From contig OZ231126.1 of assembly GCA_965153355.1 (NCBI GenBank), positions 38,130,001 to 38,194,000 of the forward strand: a DNA stretch of 64,000 nucleotides, written 5' to 3'. The position numbers and the translations under genes were made by a program. This DNA is from Flaccisagitta enflata (lineage: Eukaryota > Chaetognatha > Sagittoidea > Aphragmophora). Positions within the stretch are counted from its first letter, which is position 1. The number at the start of each line of letters is the position of its first letter. Under the pieces are notes generated by a model, which worked only from the letters and a program-made list of their open reading frames with translations, was not told the origin of the DNA and ran no database searches. Of the stretch, positions 13,694 through 25,184 are shown in pieces.

Positions 13694-13699
13694 TTTATT
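13694..13699 (-). terminator. Candidate poly(A) signal of the zinc-finger gene
   Basis: AATAAA on the minus strand about 320 bp after the stop codon. No closer canonical hexamer was noticed. A T-run on the minus strand (13982-13999) lies between. Motif only. Confidence 0.3.
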
Positions 13700-14019
13700 C
13701 TGCCTTGATTATAGCTATCTAATCATAATTTTTGCCTCCGAAACTGGTTCATGCAGAAAAGACAACAGCTATGAATTTTAATTTTCTTCTATTTAAAAGC
13801 AGGAAAACTGTGTTTGGGCGGAAAATACAAATTTGAAATGGTAATGGCACAAGTAACGTGCGTGGAGATACTATCTCGTGATATGTAATTATATACCTCG
13901 CGGCAGAAGCGGCCAAGAGACGCCTGAATATGTTGTCAGAGTATGTGTCACTAATTGCATACATTACATTCTCAAAAAGATAAAAAAAAAAAAAAAAAAC
14001 CAGTAAACATCGAATTAGC

Positions 14020-16365
14020 CTATATCGATATGGCATCGGTATTTGATCTATCGGATGCATTGCATTCAGATTCCAAATCTGATTGAGTGGTCAAATCTCC
14101 GTGCAGGCGTCGGTTGTGCTCTTCGAGATGCGATTTTCGGGAGAAGGTTTTGTCGCAAAAATTGCACAAGTGTGATTTTAGACGAAAATGGACTTCTCGA
14201 ACGTGTTTTCCGAGTATCGCTTGAGAACTGCAACGCAGCCCGCACTGATTACACGCGAGTGACGTTTCTTTGGAATGAATTGACTTTTCATGGCTACGAA
14301 GGCCACTTATGAAAGAAAACGAATTGCCGCAAATATGGCAAATGTAGGGTTTCTTTTTGTCGTGAATAGCCTCAACGTGACATTGCAGATTTCGCTTCTG
14401 CGCATATGAATTAGGGCAATGGGCACATTGGAAGGGTCTTTGCTTTTCGTGGACTTCTTTTACATGCGTCGTTAAATGGCTGTTTTGTGAAAAAGATTGG
14501 TCGCATCGTTGACAGGCATGAGGTTTTTCTTTTAGATGAACGGATTTCATATGTAGCTTCAAATGTGCATTTTGTGCAAAATCTTGACCGCATTCTTCGC
14601 AACGAAATGCTTTTTCTTTGAGATGAAATACTCTCACGTGAAGCTTCATACTTTGCCTAAAATTAAATAGTTTTTCACAATGATCGCATTTCACCTTTTG
14701 TCGCTCGGTGTGAGCATCGTTGACGTGTTTTCGTAAGTCCGCTTCTGTTGGATAGGCTTTGCCGCAAGTTTGACATTTGAAAGGCCTTTCCGCGGAATGC
14801 ATTCGCTTCTCATGCTTCAGGAGCAATTCATGTCTGGCGAATGACTTGGTACATTTGTCGCAGTTGAAAATGAAGTTAGAGTGTGTCTTTTCATGAGCTA
14901 TGAGATTCGCGAGTGACTTCAAGTTCTGTTGGCATAAATCGCATTGGTATGTTGTTTCGCCTCCTTTGACTGGACCGCTTTGTTCTACTTTGATGTGATC
15001 AGTAGTAGTGTTGCCATTTCCATGGACTCTTCGGGTATGAATACGGAGAGTTGCCGAGTGTTTGAAAGCTTTGTGACAAAGTTTGCATTCAAAGGGTGTT
15101 TCCTCGAAATGAATAGCTCGCATATGATTCTTTAGAGGTTGGGCGGCAACTGCACAAAAATCACACAATGCACATTTAAAAGGTTTCTCGTTAGAGTGAG
15201 CTGTTATAATGTGATAATTTAGAGAGCTTGAATTGGCGTAAGTCATGTCGCATTCGCTACACGCGTGTTTTCTCTCGTCGTTGTTTTGTGCATTTGCGCT
15301 TTGATCGAGATGCTTTAGAGCGTGTTTTTGGAGCATTGTCTCCAAAAAGAAAGTTCTAGGACAGTGGGGGCAAGTGTGAGGTTTTTCTCCGAGATGCACC
15401 CGCCCTACGTGCACTTTCAAAAGTCTCTCAGTGATGAATGAGTGATTACACGAAGTGCATGTGTAATTTTTTTCTTTCAAATGAACTGATTTCTCATGAT
15501 ACTTTAAACTAGCAGCATTAGCGTAAACCTTCTTACACAGCCCACATGAATATGTCTTCTCGCGAAGGTGGACGGTTTTGGTATGCCCTATCAAATGGTA
15601 TTCCCTTTTGAACGCTTTTGCGCATAGCTCGCATTGAAATGTAAGTCCTGTCGGTGGGTTTGGTTCAACGTCACAATGTGTTTTCATGTGTCGTTTCAGA
15701 CTGTCTTTGTACCCAAAAGATTTCTTGCAAATTGGACACTCATGAGATTTTTCATTCCTATGGACAACCTTTTCGTGCTGTTTTGCATAAAAGCTGTCTC
15801 GAAATGCTTTATCGCAGTAGCTGCATTTTATTGTCTTTCCTTCGATCGCGCTGTGAGTTTTTTCATGAGTTCTCAACTCAGATTTAAATAGAAACTTGAA
15901 TCCGCATTGCATGCACCCGTAACGCTTTTCTTTCAGGTGGACAGATTTTATATGAGTTTGCATATTTCCATTTTGAGCGAATGTTTTCCCACATGTCGGG
16001 CATTTAAAAGGTTTTTCATCAGAGTGTGCGTCTTTCTTATGGCGTTGCAATTTTGATTCGTGTGGAAATGATTTGTCACATTCATCACAAGAAAAAGGTC
16101 TGCTTTTTAGATGGTTTATTCTGACGTGCATCCCAAGGCTGGACTTTTGGGCAAATGATTTGTCGCACTGACCACAGGCAAATCGCTCAGAGGCGACATG
16201 TTTTCGTTTATGGAGGTTGAGACCAGTCGAAGTTATGTAGGTATTTGAGCACAAATTGCAGGCGAATTTTCTCTCCCGTTCGTCATCGTCGCTTGAGGAG
16301 GAGGAATTGCTTTCTTTCGATTCATAACCGTCATCCACAAGTTCGGGGTTTCCAAATTCAGACAT
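14020..16365 (-). CDS. C2H2 zinc-finger protein, 24 fingers, single exon
   Basis: Codes 781 aa from ATG at 16363-16365 (G at -3) to TAG at 14020-14022. A TTG two codons upstream is in frame but is not a credible start. The N-terminus (about 33 aa) is acidic/serine-rich (SNSSSSSDDDERER). It is followed by 24 C-x2-C-x12-H-x3-5-H fingers covering nearly the whole protein, with linkers of the HLKEKP/HSxEKP type. Larger spacers follow fingers 7, 11 and 14. The spacer after finger 14 contains IKVE, a match to the SUMO consensus. All fingers keep their Cys/His ligands; finger 13 (CALCDFCAVAA) and finger 15 lack the usual aromatic residue. There is no KRAB, BTB or ZAD domain. Probable nuclear DNA-binding regulator; target unknown. 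No intron signal or frame break is seen. Confidence 0.93.
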   Translation of the reverse strand: MSEFGNPELVDDGYESKESNSSSSSDDDERERKFACNLCSNTYITSTGLNLHKRKHVASERFACGQCDKSFAQKSSLGMHVRINHLKSRPFSCDECDKSFPHESKLQRHKKDAHSDEKPFKCPTCGKTFAQNGNMQTHIKSVHLKEKRYGCMQCGFKFLFKSELRTHEKTHSAIEGKTIKCSYCDKAFRDSFYAKQHEKVVHRNEKSHECPICKKSFGYKDSLKRHMKTHCDVEPNPPTGLTFQCELCAKAFKREYHLIGHTKTVHLREKTYSCGLCKKVYANAASLKYHEKSVHLKEKNYTCTSCNHSFITERLLKVHVGRVHLGEKPHTCPHCPRTFFLETMLQKHALKHLDQSANAQNNDERKHACSECDMTYANSSSLNYHIITAHSNEKPFKCALCDFCAVAAQPLKNHMRAIHFEETPFECKLCHKAFKHSATLRIHTRRVHGNGNTTTDHIKVEQSGPVKGGETTYQCDLCQQNLKSLANLIAHEKTHSNFIFNCDKCTKSFARHELLLKHEKRMHSAERPFKCQTCGKAYPTEADLRKHVNDAHTERQKVKCDHCEKLFNFRQSMKLHVRVFHLKEKAFRCEECGQDFAQNAHLKLHMKSVHLKEKPHACQRCDQSFSQNSHLTTHVKEVHEKQRPFQCAHCPNSYAQKRNLQCHVEAIHDKKKPYICHICGNSFSFISGLRSHEKSIHSKETSLACNQCGLRCSSQAILGKHVREVHFRLKSHLCNFCDKTFSRKSHLEEHNRRLHGDLTTQSDLESECNASDRSNTDAISI

Positions 16366-16519
16366 CTCCAAAAGTGTCTCGCTTTATGAAATCGGCGACG
16401 AAGTCTTAAGGTTTACGGGCTTTCTTGTCAGCAGTAAGTGCAGTAGATGATTTTTTCAGAAAATATTGTCGCAATTCCACCGAAAAAGATAGTTTGATGT
16501 TGATATCAAGTGCGCCCGA

Positions 16520-16527
16520 AATTTATA
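16520..16527 (-). promoter_or_regulatory. Possible TATA element upstream of the zinc-finger gene
   Basis: TATAAATT on the minus strand 155 bp before the ATG. It would give a leader of about 125 nt. The motif is short in AT-rich DNA, so the support is weak. Confidence 0.25.
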
Positions 16528-16692
16528 GGTCGTCAGTCACCAAGCTTTCGTTAAAGCCACAAATCTTGTTTCATGCGGAATCGTGAATTGGAAGGCCGAC
16601 GGGTGACAAAAAATGACCTAGAGTTGGGGCTTAGAAGTCAATAGTCAATTGAGGTCCATTCCAGTCGGCTCGGCCTCGGCTTGGCTGGACAA

Positions 16693-16694
<2 letters not shown>

Positions 16695-16732
<38 letters not shown>
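16695..16732. repeat. (GA)n microsatellite
   Basis: 38 bp of GA. Confidence 0.9.
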
Positions 16733-16734
<2 letters not shown>

Positions 16735-16814
16735 GGCAAAAGAAGGCCTGATAGTTATAGGTAAACATTCTAATTGACTCATGATCTTTTTCGTCATCAC
16801 CAACATAGTCGTTT

Positions 16815-17126
<312 letters not shown>

Positions 17127-17228
17127 TTCCCAGGAAAGTCATTCTTGGGCTCCCCGAAGGTGGCGGCCCTGAATATGATCAACTCTTTCTAAACTCCCTT
17201 CGGTTACTACAAATGTATCATTTCATCG

Positions 17229-17231
17229 CAT

Positions 17232-17278
<47 letters not shown>

Positions 17279-17279
17279 C

Positions 17280-17331
<52 letters not shown>

Positions 17332-17347
17332 TTTTTCTTTCTTTTTT

Positions 17348-17415
<68 letters not shown>

Positions 17416-17457
17416 TTTTTCTTTCTTTCTTTAATTCTTTAATTCTTTCTTTCTTTA
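17229..17457. repeat. (CTTT)n microsatellite
   Basis: About 230 bp of CTTT with a few CTCT and TTTT breaks. Confidence 0.95.
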
Positions 17458-17477
17458 GTTTCTCCTTTAATCTTTCC

Positions 17478-17612
17478 TTTTTAGGTGCGCCATAGCACCT
17501 CTATAAGAGGCTCTGTCTGTTGGTCGGTCGGTTGGTTGGTCGGTAACGCTCGAGTTAATATCTCTAAAAGAGGCAAAAATTTCTGGAAATGATTCAGAAA
17601 TATGCGATGATG
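17478..17612 (-). mobile_element. HINE-like element, GGTGCGCC subfamily (truncated)
   Basis: TTTTTAGGTGCGCCATAGCACCT hairpin region, then TATAAGAGGCTCTGTC and a (GGTC/GGTT) tract. The far end is missing or replaced by the next copy. Confidence 0.6.
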
Positions 17613-18068
17613 ATTTTTAGTTTGCGCCATTGCACCCCTATCAGAGGCTCTGTACGTCCGTCCGTCCATCGGCCATGCTCGAATGAAAAATCGCTAAAAA
17701 TGATTGAAATCAATTGAAAGCTCATTTCATTCGTCATTGATGATACTGGTCATTTCATCCACTAAAGTAATCAGCTACGGTCAGGTCTGATAGAGCTGGG
17801 GATGGGTCTGGTAGAGCTGGGGATGGGTCTGGTAGAGCTGGTGATAGGTTGGATAGGTCTGATAGAGCTCAGGATAGGTCTGATAGAGCTAGGTATAGGT
17901 CTGAAAGAGCTAAGGATAGGTCTGATAGAGCTGGTGAAAGGTCGGATAGGTCTGTTAGAGCTAGGGATAGGTCTGATAGAGCTAGGGATAAGTTTGATGG
18001 AGCTAGGGATAGGCCTAAGAATTAATAACGCCCGGCGCACCGTCTTGGCCCGTGTATCCCGCCTTGTT
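17613..18068 (-). mobile_element. HINE-like element, GGTGCGCC subfamily, with a 22-bp repeat array inside
   Basis: Starts TTTTTAGTTTGCGCCATTGC and ends GGCGCACCG...CCCGCCTTGTT. Between them, 17784-18022 holds about 11 repeats of GGTCTGATAGAGCTAGGGAT type, close in form to the arrays of the GCGGCCCC fold-backs. Confidence 0.6.
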
Positions 18069-18190
18069 ATTCTATCTTTCTTTCCTCTTATACTTTGATA
18101 AATCTCTAAACAAAACTTGTTCATCTTTTATATTTTCCCATTCGATTTCTTCTCTGCTCCAACATGTCGGTTTTGCTGTCTGTCTGTCCA

Positions 18191-18323
18191 TTTCTAGGTG
18201 GGCCAAAGCGCCCCTTTAACTGGCTGTGTCCGTCGGTTGGTCCGTTGCGTAGGTTGGACGACCAGGTAACGCATTCGTTTGACGATACACACGGCACACC
18301 TACTTGACCTATTTGGCCTTGTT
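18191..18323 (-). mobile_element. HINE-like element, GGTGCGCC subfamily
   Basis: AGGTGGGCCAAAGCGCCCCT (eroded hairpin), CTGTGTCCGTCGGTTGG, then GGCACACCT and GGCCTTGTT. Confidence 0.6.
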
Positions 18324-18642
18324 ATCATCTATTCTGTCATTCAGCCTTACAGTCTACCTGTCTCTCCTTTTCCCCTTTTGCCTTGTTGTTTGCCACTCAT
18401 GTCAACATGTCAAAGAACATTAGATACAGGAAACACGGTAGGTTCATCAACACATTCATGTTCTCTTCTCTACCTTGACTCGGGTCATTTGTTGATACCA
18501 GAAACAACACATTCGTTGATACTAAAGACAACACCACCGGGAAGACAAAAGAATTTGTTTGCTTTATTTCCAGGTTCATTTTCCATCAACACGCTTCACA
18601 GTCCAGATCAGAATCAAGAACACAGACACCTTTCTCTTCTAA

Positions 18643-18649
<7 letters not shown>

Positions 18650-18736
<87 letters not shown>
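18650..18736. repeat. (CT)n microsatellite
   Basis: 87 bp of TC. The overlapping plus-strand ORF is not supported. Confidence 0.95.
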
Positions 18737-18740
<4 letters not shown>

Positions 18741-19700
18741 CCTCAGTTCTTTATCAACCCCTCAAATCTGCCCTTTTCGCCCCTTTTCTCAACCCTAGGA
18801 TAGGCGACCCTAACCAGCGAAAGATGGAGTGATGCTGAGCGAGTAGATTTCGTTGAAAAAATAAACTTTCAGCTTTTTTAAAGTTACGTTTGTTTACTTT
18901 TTTGGAGAGAAGGTCGCTCTCAGATAAAAGAAAGCGAGTTAGAAGGTGTCCTCAAGGTATAAAATGTCAAAATCGGTGCAATTTCTGAGTTTTTGTCCTT
19001 GTATCATCCAAACGCGTTCACGTGAGTTTGTCAATCAAGCATTTCTATTTGATAGAGCGATTTATTCTTTACGAGTGTCCACGCACAACCATATATGATA
19101 GCATGCCCTACTGCCCGTCCAACACTCGGTAGCGTCAATCTGACAGTTACGAATTCGTTTTATCGTAACATTCATCGCATCTGTTGATTAGCTTTATCTT
19201 GCATTCAATCTTTTAAATTCCTCGATCCTCGCTATTATGTCAAAGTTCATGTTGCCCAGCCTTAACACAGTATCATTGGGTTTAGCTTTTGTAATTGTTG
19301 ACCACAAGTTATTGGGGTTTTTGGAGATCACTATACGGTGAGAAAGTCTGCAATATCAAAATGAATTGTCAGCAAACCAATAAGCCCACAATACACCAAC
19401 CACCCGATGGCCCAATACAAAGAGCATTCGACCTTGGGCATGAAACTTAGCTCTTTTTTTTTTTTTTTTTTTTATACACCAAATCGAAGACACTCTAGAT
19501 ATCATTCCCATGCATATTGGTCTTTTTTTTTATTCGGTTCGTTTGTCGGTCGGTCGTATCGATGATTTCTCCTAGTTTTGATGGAGTGAAGTGGATCAAA
19601 TCGATTTCCCCGAAGGCGCCGACAGAAGAAAAAAAAAGAGAGAATTTGATACACAATTCGTGTTTTTGAGTCTTCTTCTTGAGTCGTTGGCGTTGACACG
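18737..19700. other. Gene-free stretch
   Basis: Unique-looking DNA with a T-run at 19454-19473. No exon recognised. Confidence 0.45.
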
Positions 19701-19705
19701 ACGGA

Positions 19706-19910
19706 CGTCCATCGCTGATTCGTCGCAGAAGGTTGAACACGTTGAGATGAAATACTCTCTTTTGAAACAAGTGATGCCTTATCTATCCAGATATGGCAAT
19801 CAAAAGATGTCCATCGCTGATGCGTCGCAGAAGGCTTAACACGTTGAGATGAAATACTCTCTTTTGAGACAATTGAAGCCTAATCTATCCAGATATATAG
19901 GTGTATGAAA
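19706..19910. repeat. Tandem duplication, period about 102 bp
   Basis: TCCATCGCTGATnCGTCGCA and GTTGAGATGAAATACTCTC occur twice. A diverged third relative is at 21440-21515 (GGCAGAAGATTAAACAC). Not clearly coding: the frame breaks in the second unit. Confidence 0.75.
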
Positions 19911-19929
19911 GTGATTGAGATGGCTCAGA

Positions 19930-20402
19930 CATAATGTTTAGAAAGAGGACCAAGTTTAGCCAATGTTACCAACAAAATAGTTTTGAAAATTTGTACTTAT
20001 TTTATTTTTGGTCATTGACAGGGGGCTGGTCGAAATTCTAAATTTGCATAGGAAATGAAAAAAATGAAAAAACAAAGAACATAGTTCTCTTCCTAAATCG
20101 ATTACAGAGAGAACTATGTTTTTCAAAATGCAAAATTTCCCTGTGTTTGGCTTTCTTAGAATTTCGACCGCAGAAAATGAAAAATTGTCTTAGCAGAAAT
20201 TCACTAAAAACCATCATTTTCTTGCTTGTTTTCATGTGAATCGCATAGTTCAAATTACATTTTAAGTCAGAATATGGTAAAAATGTATGCACCAAGTGTC
20301 TTTAGAGACAATTTTTTCATTAAAAGCATTCCAGCTTCATTATCATCCTGATAATGATGCAAAAAGTATAGCGAAACACTTCATTTTTCTTCAAAAAATT
20401 TC
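19930..20402 (+). repeat. Dispersed hairpin-bearing repeat, copy 1
   Basis: About 90% similar by eye to 28400-28905. Contains GGTCGAAATTCTAA with its complement TTAGAATTTCGACC and ACATAGTTCTCT with AGAGAACTATGT, giving a central hairpin at 20028-20168. Relatives lie at 10520, 38370 and 47480. Confidence 0.75.
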
Positions 20403-22164
20403 CGTCTTAGCTTGTTGGGATGAAAAATTTCCTTGATTTGGACAAGTGAATACATTTTGGGATTTATGAAAGTTAGACAACATTACTACACAACCCCTAT
20501 ACTGCTTAAGGATGATAGCCCCCGGAGCCCCCAATGGTGCCCACAACTATTCTTAATAGTCAGTAACAACTAAGACCATCTTAGCATTACCATTAAATTA
20601 TTCAAAAGAACAATCCCATCAATAGAATAAATCAATAATTTTCCCCTGTTTGCTACAAGTGCCAATGACAAGGAGTACCAGATGAGTGCGCTGAATGGTA
20701 GAGGGGCATAATCCAAATATCTCTCGCATCCATCTGATCTTTCCATTGTAAAAAGCTCATGCAACCCACAGCCTAAAATCAGATCTTTTCTTCTGATTGA
20801 GATTATTCTCTCAAACATTCCATGTCAACCCAATACTATCTAGGAAATAGAAATCTTTCCTCACATTTCAATCTATATCTCTTTAGAGGTTAATCCGATT
20901 AAGCAAAAATACCAGGTGACAGAATTGAAGCTCTTCAGATTTGCAAGCGAGCTACACAAACCGCATCTTGCTATCTCATTGGGTTTAGAAGTTATCTCAC
21001 CTTTAACGAAAGACTTCCTTTTGGAGGTTTCTTGATTTGACTTAATTGTAAAGTGATCATTTCTATTCAAACATTCATAACTGTTTTTGATGAATTAACA
21101 AAAAATTGGTGGCCAAAATGCAAAGTTTTTGAAAAGGCATCTTTTCTGTTTTTGGCTGAACAAAATCGATCTAGCCGTTTAAAAGTTATGATCACTTAAA
21201 GATACAAAAAAGAAAAAAATTTTCATTGGGCAGAAAGTTTGAAACGCCAACACTCCAAAATACCAAAAGGTGCTCTACAAATTGCTTACCTAGCAAATGG
21301 CGGCCATAGTTGAGTCATAGGGAGCTCACACCAATTACTGATTGATTTTTAATCAACTTAAGTATGTTTATTAGTCTACAAATGAACTGTATTCAGATAG
21401 TACATAAAAGATTACAACATTCAACAGCTGCCTTATCGCCCATCTTTAAGTTTGTGGCAGAAGATTAAACACATTAAGATGAATCATATTTGATTAAGAC
21501 AATTAAACTTAATAAATGATTTTATTTTTGCCTCTGGTTCATCCCACCGTGCGTTCAATTTCAATGTACTGGTAGAACTCCTTGAGATGAACTACCTGAG
21601 CGGGTGAAAGTGGTTTGTCGAGGGTTAACGTAAGAAGTTCACGTTTTAATCATCCTTATAAAATGCGCGAAATGAAATAATATCTTCAGCCTTTCATCTG
21701 GTTATGTCCTGCTGTCTTTCGATATGGGCGTCGGTGTTTACAAAGTAATTAGATACAGGTTGAATTCATGTTTTTTTTGTGTTTTTTTGATCAGAGAAGG
21801 GTTACTTACCACTTTTCTTACGGCATGATAATGGCAAATTGTGGTCATCATATGAAAATTGTTTAATCCAAATGCTTACCATGCAAAGTCACATCCATTA
21901 TTCTACTCTTCCTCCATGGTTGGAGTAGTGATTGTATATCAAAATTTGACCTGACTATCCCTAAAACAGTATGTTCTTCTATATTTTTTCAAAGCCTTTC
22001 CAAACAATAATTCACCGTTGAATGATATCTACAAAACTAAATGTACCACTGGACTGTAGGCCTGAGCAAGAAGAAAGCTGGCCATTCGTTCCTCTGGCAG
22101 TACCATTTGATCTATCAGTCGTGTTTATAAATGAAAATGATACACGCGGAGAATGAAGGAGAGA
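20403..22164. other. Gene-free stretch
   Basis: AT-rich. The 102-bp repeat relative at 21440-21515 is the only structure noted. No supported exon. Confidence 0.45.
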
Positions 22165-22496
22165 GAGAGAGAGAGAGAAAGGGAAAGGGGGTGCGCGGCA
22201 AGGCAAGGAAGTGAGTCACATTTTTCTCGTGATTATATCGATTCATTTCTGTGCCCTCGATATTTAGCCATATCTGAGTTGTGTACACAAAAACAAGGCA
22301 ATAAGCGACAAACGATCCAGTTCTGTCCGATTCTGTCCATTAGAATCGAATACAAAAGAGTTTTTGAGTCAAGAAACGAGAAAAAAAGGAAGGGAAAAGA
22401 GACTGAAAAGGCTGGAAAGATAAGCAAAAGAAGAAAAACAAAGGCTCCTTGAAAAAACAAAAAAGAGGGTGAAAATAACGCCGGGACCTCATCATC

Positions 22497-22498
<2 letters not shown>

Positions 22499-22555
<57 letters not shown>
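22499..22555. repeat. (CT)n microsatellite
   Basis: 57 bp of CT. Confidence 0.95.
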
Positions 22556-22558
<3 letters not shown>

Positions 22559-22747
22559 CTATGACCGCCTCTAATTTTGTCAATCCCAGTGATTTCGGGA
22601 AGGAAAAAGAAAGAAGGGAAGAATGCGTCATTTCCTTAGATTTAGTGTTTTATATAGACACAAACAGACACGCTGTCACACACAATCAAATCCTAAAGGA
22701 GTGATCCCAAAATCATTGACTACAGCAACAAATCAATTTCTTCCCAT

Positions 22748-22769
22748 AATCATCATCCTCATCATCACC

Positions 22770-22812
<43 letters not shown>

Positions 22813-22935
22813 CCTTCACCACCAGTATTACCATCACCATTATCATCACCATCACCACCACAATCACCATCACCGTCACCATCACCATCATCTTCATCAT
22901 CATCATCATCATCAATTTCATCAATATCATCAGTT
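22748..22935. repeat. (ATC)n imperfect microsatellite
   Basis: About 190 bp of ATC with ACC and TTC variants. Confidence 0.9.
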
Positions 22936-23172
22936 TTATCAACATCATCCCCTCCACACTTGGCATGACCTGCAGCCGCAATGATATCACATGCAAGAAA
23001 TAGAGACTCTCCCTAATCCCTTAGAGCGAAATGAATTTAGCAAGGTTCGGCGCTAACGGGACAATAACGGACAGCATCTATACTCATTAAACTTCACCGG
23101 AGGCTATTGACAATTTGACTAATATAATGGACAGCACTTGCAGATGGCTGTGCCAGAGACTAGATAAAACAT

Positions 23173-23173
23173 T

Positions 23174-23260
<87 letters not shown>

Positions 23261-23276
23261 TCATCATCATCATCAT
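23173..23276. repeat. (CAA)n(CAT)n microsatellite
   Basis: About 87 bp of CAA then 15 bp of CAT. The poly-Gln/His ORF over it has no coding context. Confidence 0.9.
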
Positions 23277-24482
23277 TCGTGTGTCATCCGCCTTATCTCC
23301 AAGTTTTGGCCCCAGAAATGCTCACTTTTTTCCCTTCTTATCGATCCATGCTTTAAGCAAGGAATTCCTTTTTGCTTTCACCCTCTTTTCTCATTTTTTT
23401 AAATTTTCATCACCAATTCCATTCACATACACGATACATACACCACACATCCTTTCTTTTACAAACAGTCGGTCTTCCTCATCGATTAACGGCTGCCAAA
23501 GTGATCTACTATGTACGCGAATTCAAAATGAAAAAAAGACGCTAATGGAAAATACATTCAATTTGTGTCAATCTGACATCTCTCTCTTATTTCGTGTCAA
23601 AATGGCATCGTTGATTGCATTGCCGTAGGCAAAAGATACGTTTTGACAAAATATAACTCACTCTAGAACATCAAAACCGGTAGAGGTACAGATCTGGAAT
23701 GAAAAACCTTTCAAATATATTTTTTTCCTTAATTCGTAGAATTATATTTTTCAGGTGTTTTCAATAAATATTGTCAAAAGAAGAGTCATGGGCCATTTTA
23801 ATTATCAGTAAAAATGTGAGATGGTTCTAATTGTTCGCCGCAAGTGCTTAACTCTCTTTTCGACTTAAATTGAAATGTAATTTCATCACGAAAAAGTGAT
23901 CTGACCTCCCACTTTTTCCCCCATGAATTCATGATTTACTTGCGTGTGTTTGGACAGATTTTCATTCGCAAGCAAGGTGCCCTCCCACCCCCACCCCTCA
24001 CTTGGACAACAAAAAAAGTATAAAGGAGGAATTTTCTTTCCTCACTGTAGACGGAGCATTTTAAGAACAATTACGAAACAAGGGGGATTCGTTTTCACCA
24101 TCTTTTTTGTTTTGGTGTGGGTTCTTTTTTTTCCATGGATTTTTTTAATGAAATGTTTTCTTACACTTCCTTAAAACGCTTTTTATTTCTCATTCGATGT
24201 TTTCATCTATTCTTTTTTTTCTTCCTTTTCGAATCCCATTTATTTCCTTACTCTTTCATTTTAGGTCATTTGATTAAAAACCTGACACTTTTTAAAAATT
24301 TGATGATTTTGATCATTTGATTATTTTTCCATTAAATTGATTTTTCATATTTGTCATTCATCTTCTCACTCTCAGTCATTCTTGCTCTTTTCCGATCTTC
24401 ACCGTGTTTTTTCTCTGGTTCTCTTTGTAATTGTTATCCATCCACATGAATTTCTCGTTCTCTGCGTTGTTCTTTCTTGTCT

Positions 24483-24488
<6 letters not shown>
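23277..24488. other. Gene-free stretch
   Basis: T-rich. No motif or conserved protein recognised in any frame. Confidence 0.45.

Positions 24489-24572
<84 letters not shown>
24489..24572. repeat. (CT)n microsatellite
   Basis: 84 bp of CT. Confidence 0.95.
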
Positions 24573-24578
<6 letters not shown>

Positions 24579-24674
24579 CCTTTCCATGACGATGTTTGGT
24601 TTGGTAAGATAAAGTTCTGTGATGCTATTTTTTCTTAATTCCGATCAAATTGCGTCAGTATCGAGGTTTCATAC

Positions 24675-24892
24675 AACAAGGCCAACGCGTTACAAGTCGC
24701 GTGCGGTCTTGAATACTAAAAGACTAAAAGACCAAAAGACCAAAAGACCAAGACAAAACAATTAAAAGCAGGAGCAGTAATGCAAAAAAACGCCCAAAAA
24801 CGCCGAAAAAAGCAAAGTGTTTCCGACCGACCGACCAACCGACGGACCGACGGACAGAGTGGGTCATAGAGTCGCGTGCACGCGACTAAAAA
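24675..24892 (+). mobile_element. HINE-like element
   Basis: AACAAGGCCAACGCG, AAGTCGCGTGC, an AAAGACC repeat, GGAGCAGTAATGC, a (GACC)n tract, GTCATAG, then AGTCGCGTGCACGCGACT hairpin and AAAAA. The subterminal AGTCGCGTGC pairs with the 3' GCACGCGACT. Confidence 0.8.
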
Positions 24893-24978
24893 GTAGATCC
24901 CGCTTATGATACGAACGGTGATGAACTCGATGATAGTCCGCGATTCCGTGTGATCGTCCAGATACCATCATTCCAAGA

Positions 24979-24995
24979 CGATGATGATGATGATG

Positions 24996-25081
<86 letters not shown>
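24979..25081. repeat. (GAT)n(CAT)n inverted microsatellite
   Basis: GATGATGAT switches to CATCATCAT at 24996, so the start is self-complementary. Confidence 0.9.
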
Positions 25082-25184
25082 TTTTGGTTGATTGTGGTCT
25101 TAAGTCTTTGTAATCGCAGTTTTGACATCATTGCGGTTGATTTTGGTGTTTTTTTAAACCACTGGTACTAGTTGATCTATCACA

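Noticed and set aside
16366-16371. Two extra N-terminal codons (TTG GAG) for the zinc-finger protein
   Set aside because: TTG is not a normal start in animal nuclear genes; the ATG at 16363-16365 is used.
19591-19839. 82-codon plus-strand ORF over the 102-bp duplication
   Set aside because: The duplicate copy has an in-frame stop and there is no domain or splice support.
24675-24892. SINE interpretation of the dispersed element family
   Set aside because: No tRNA-like A/B boxes seen, no variable poly(A) tail length, and both ends are fixed with a structured hairpin.
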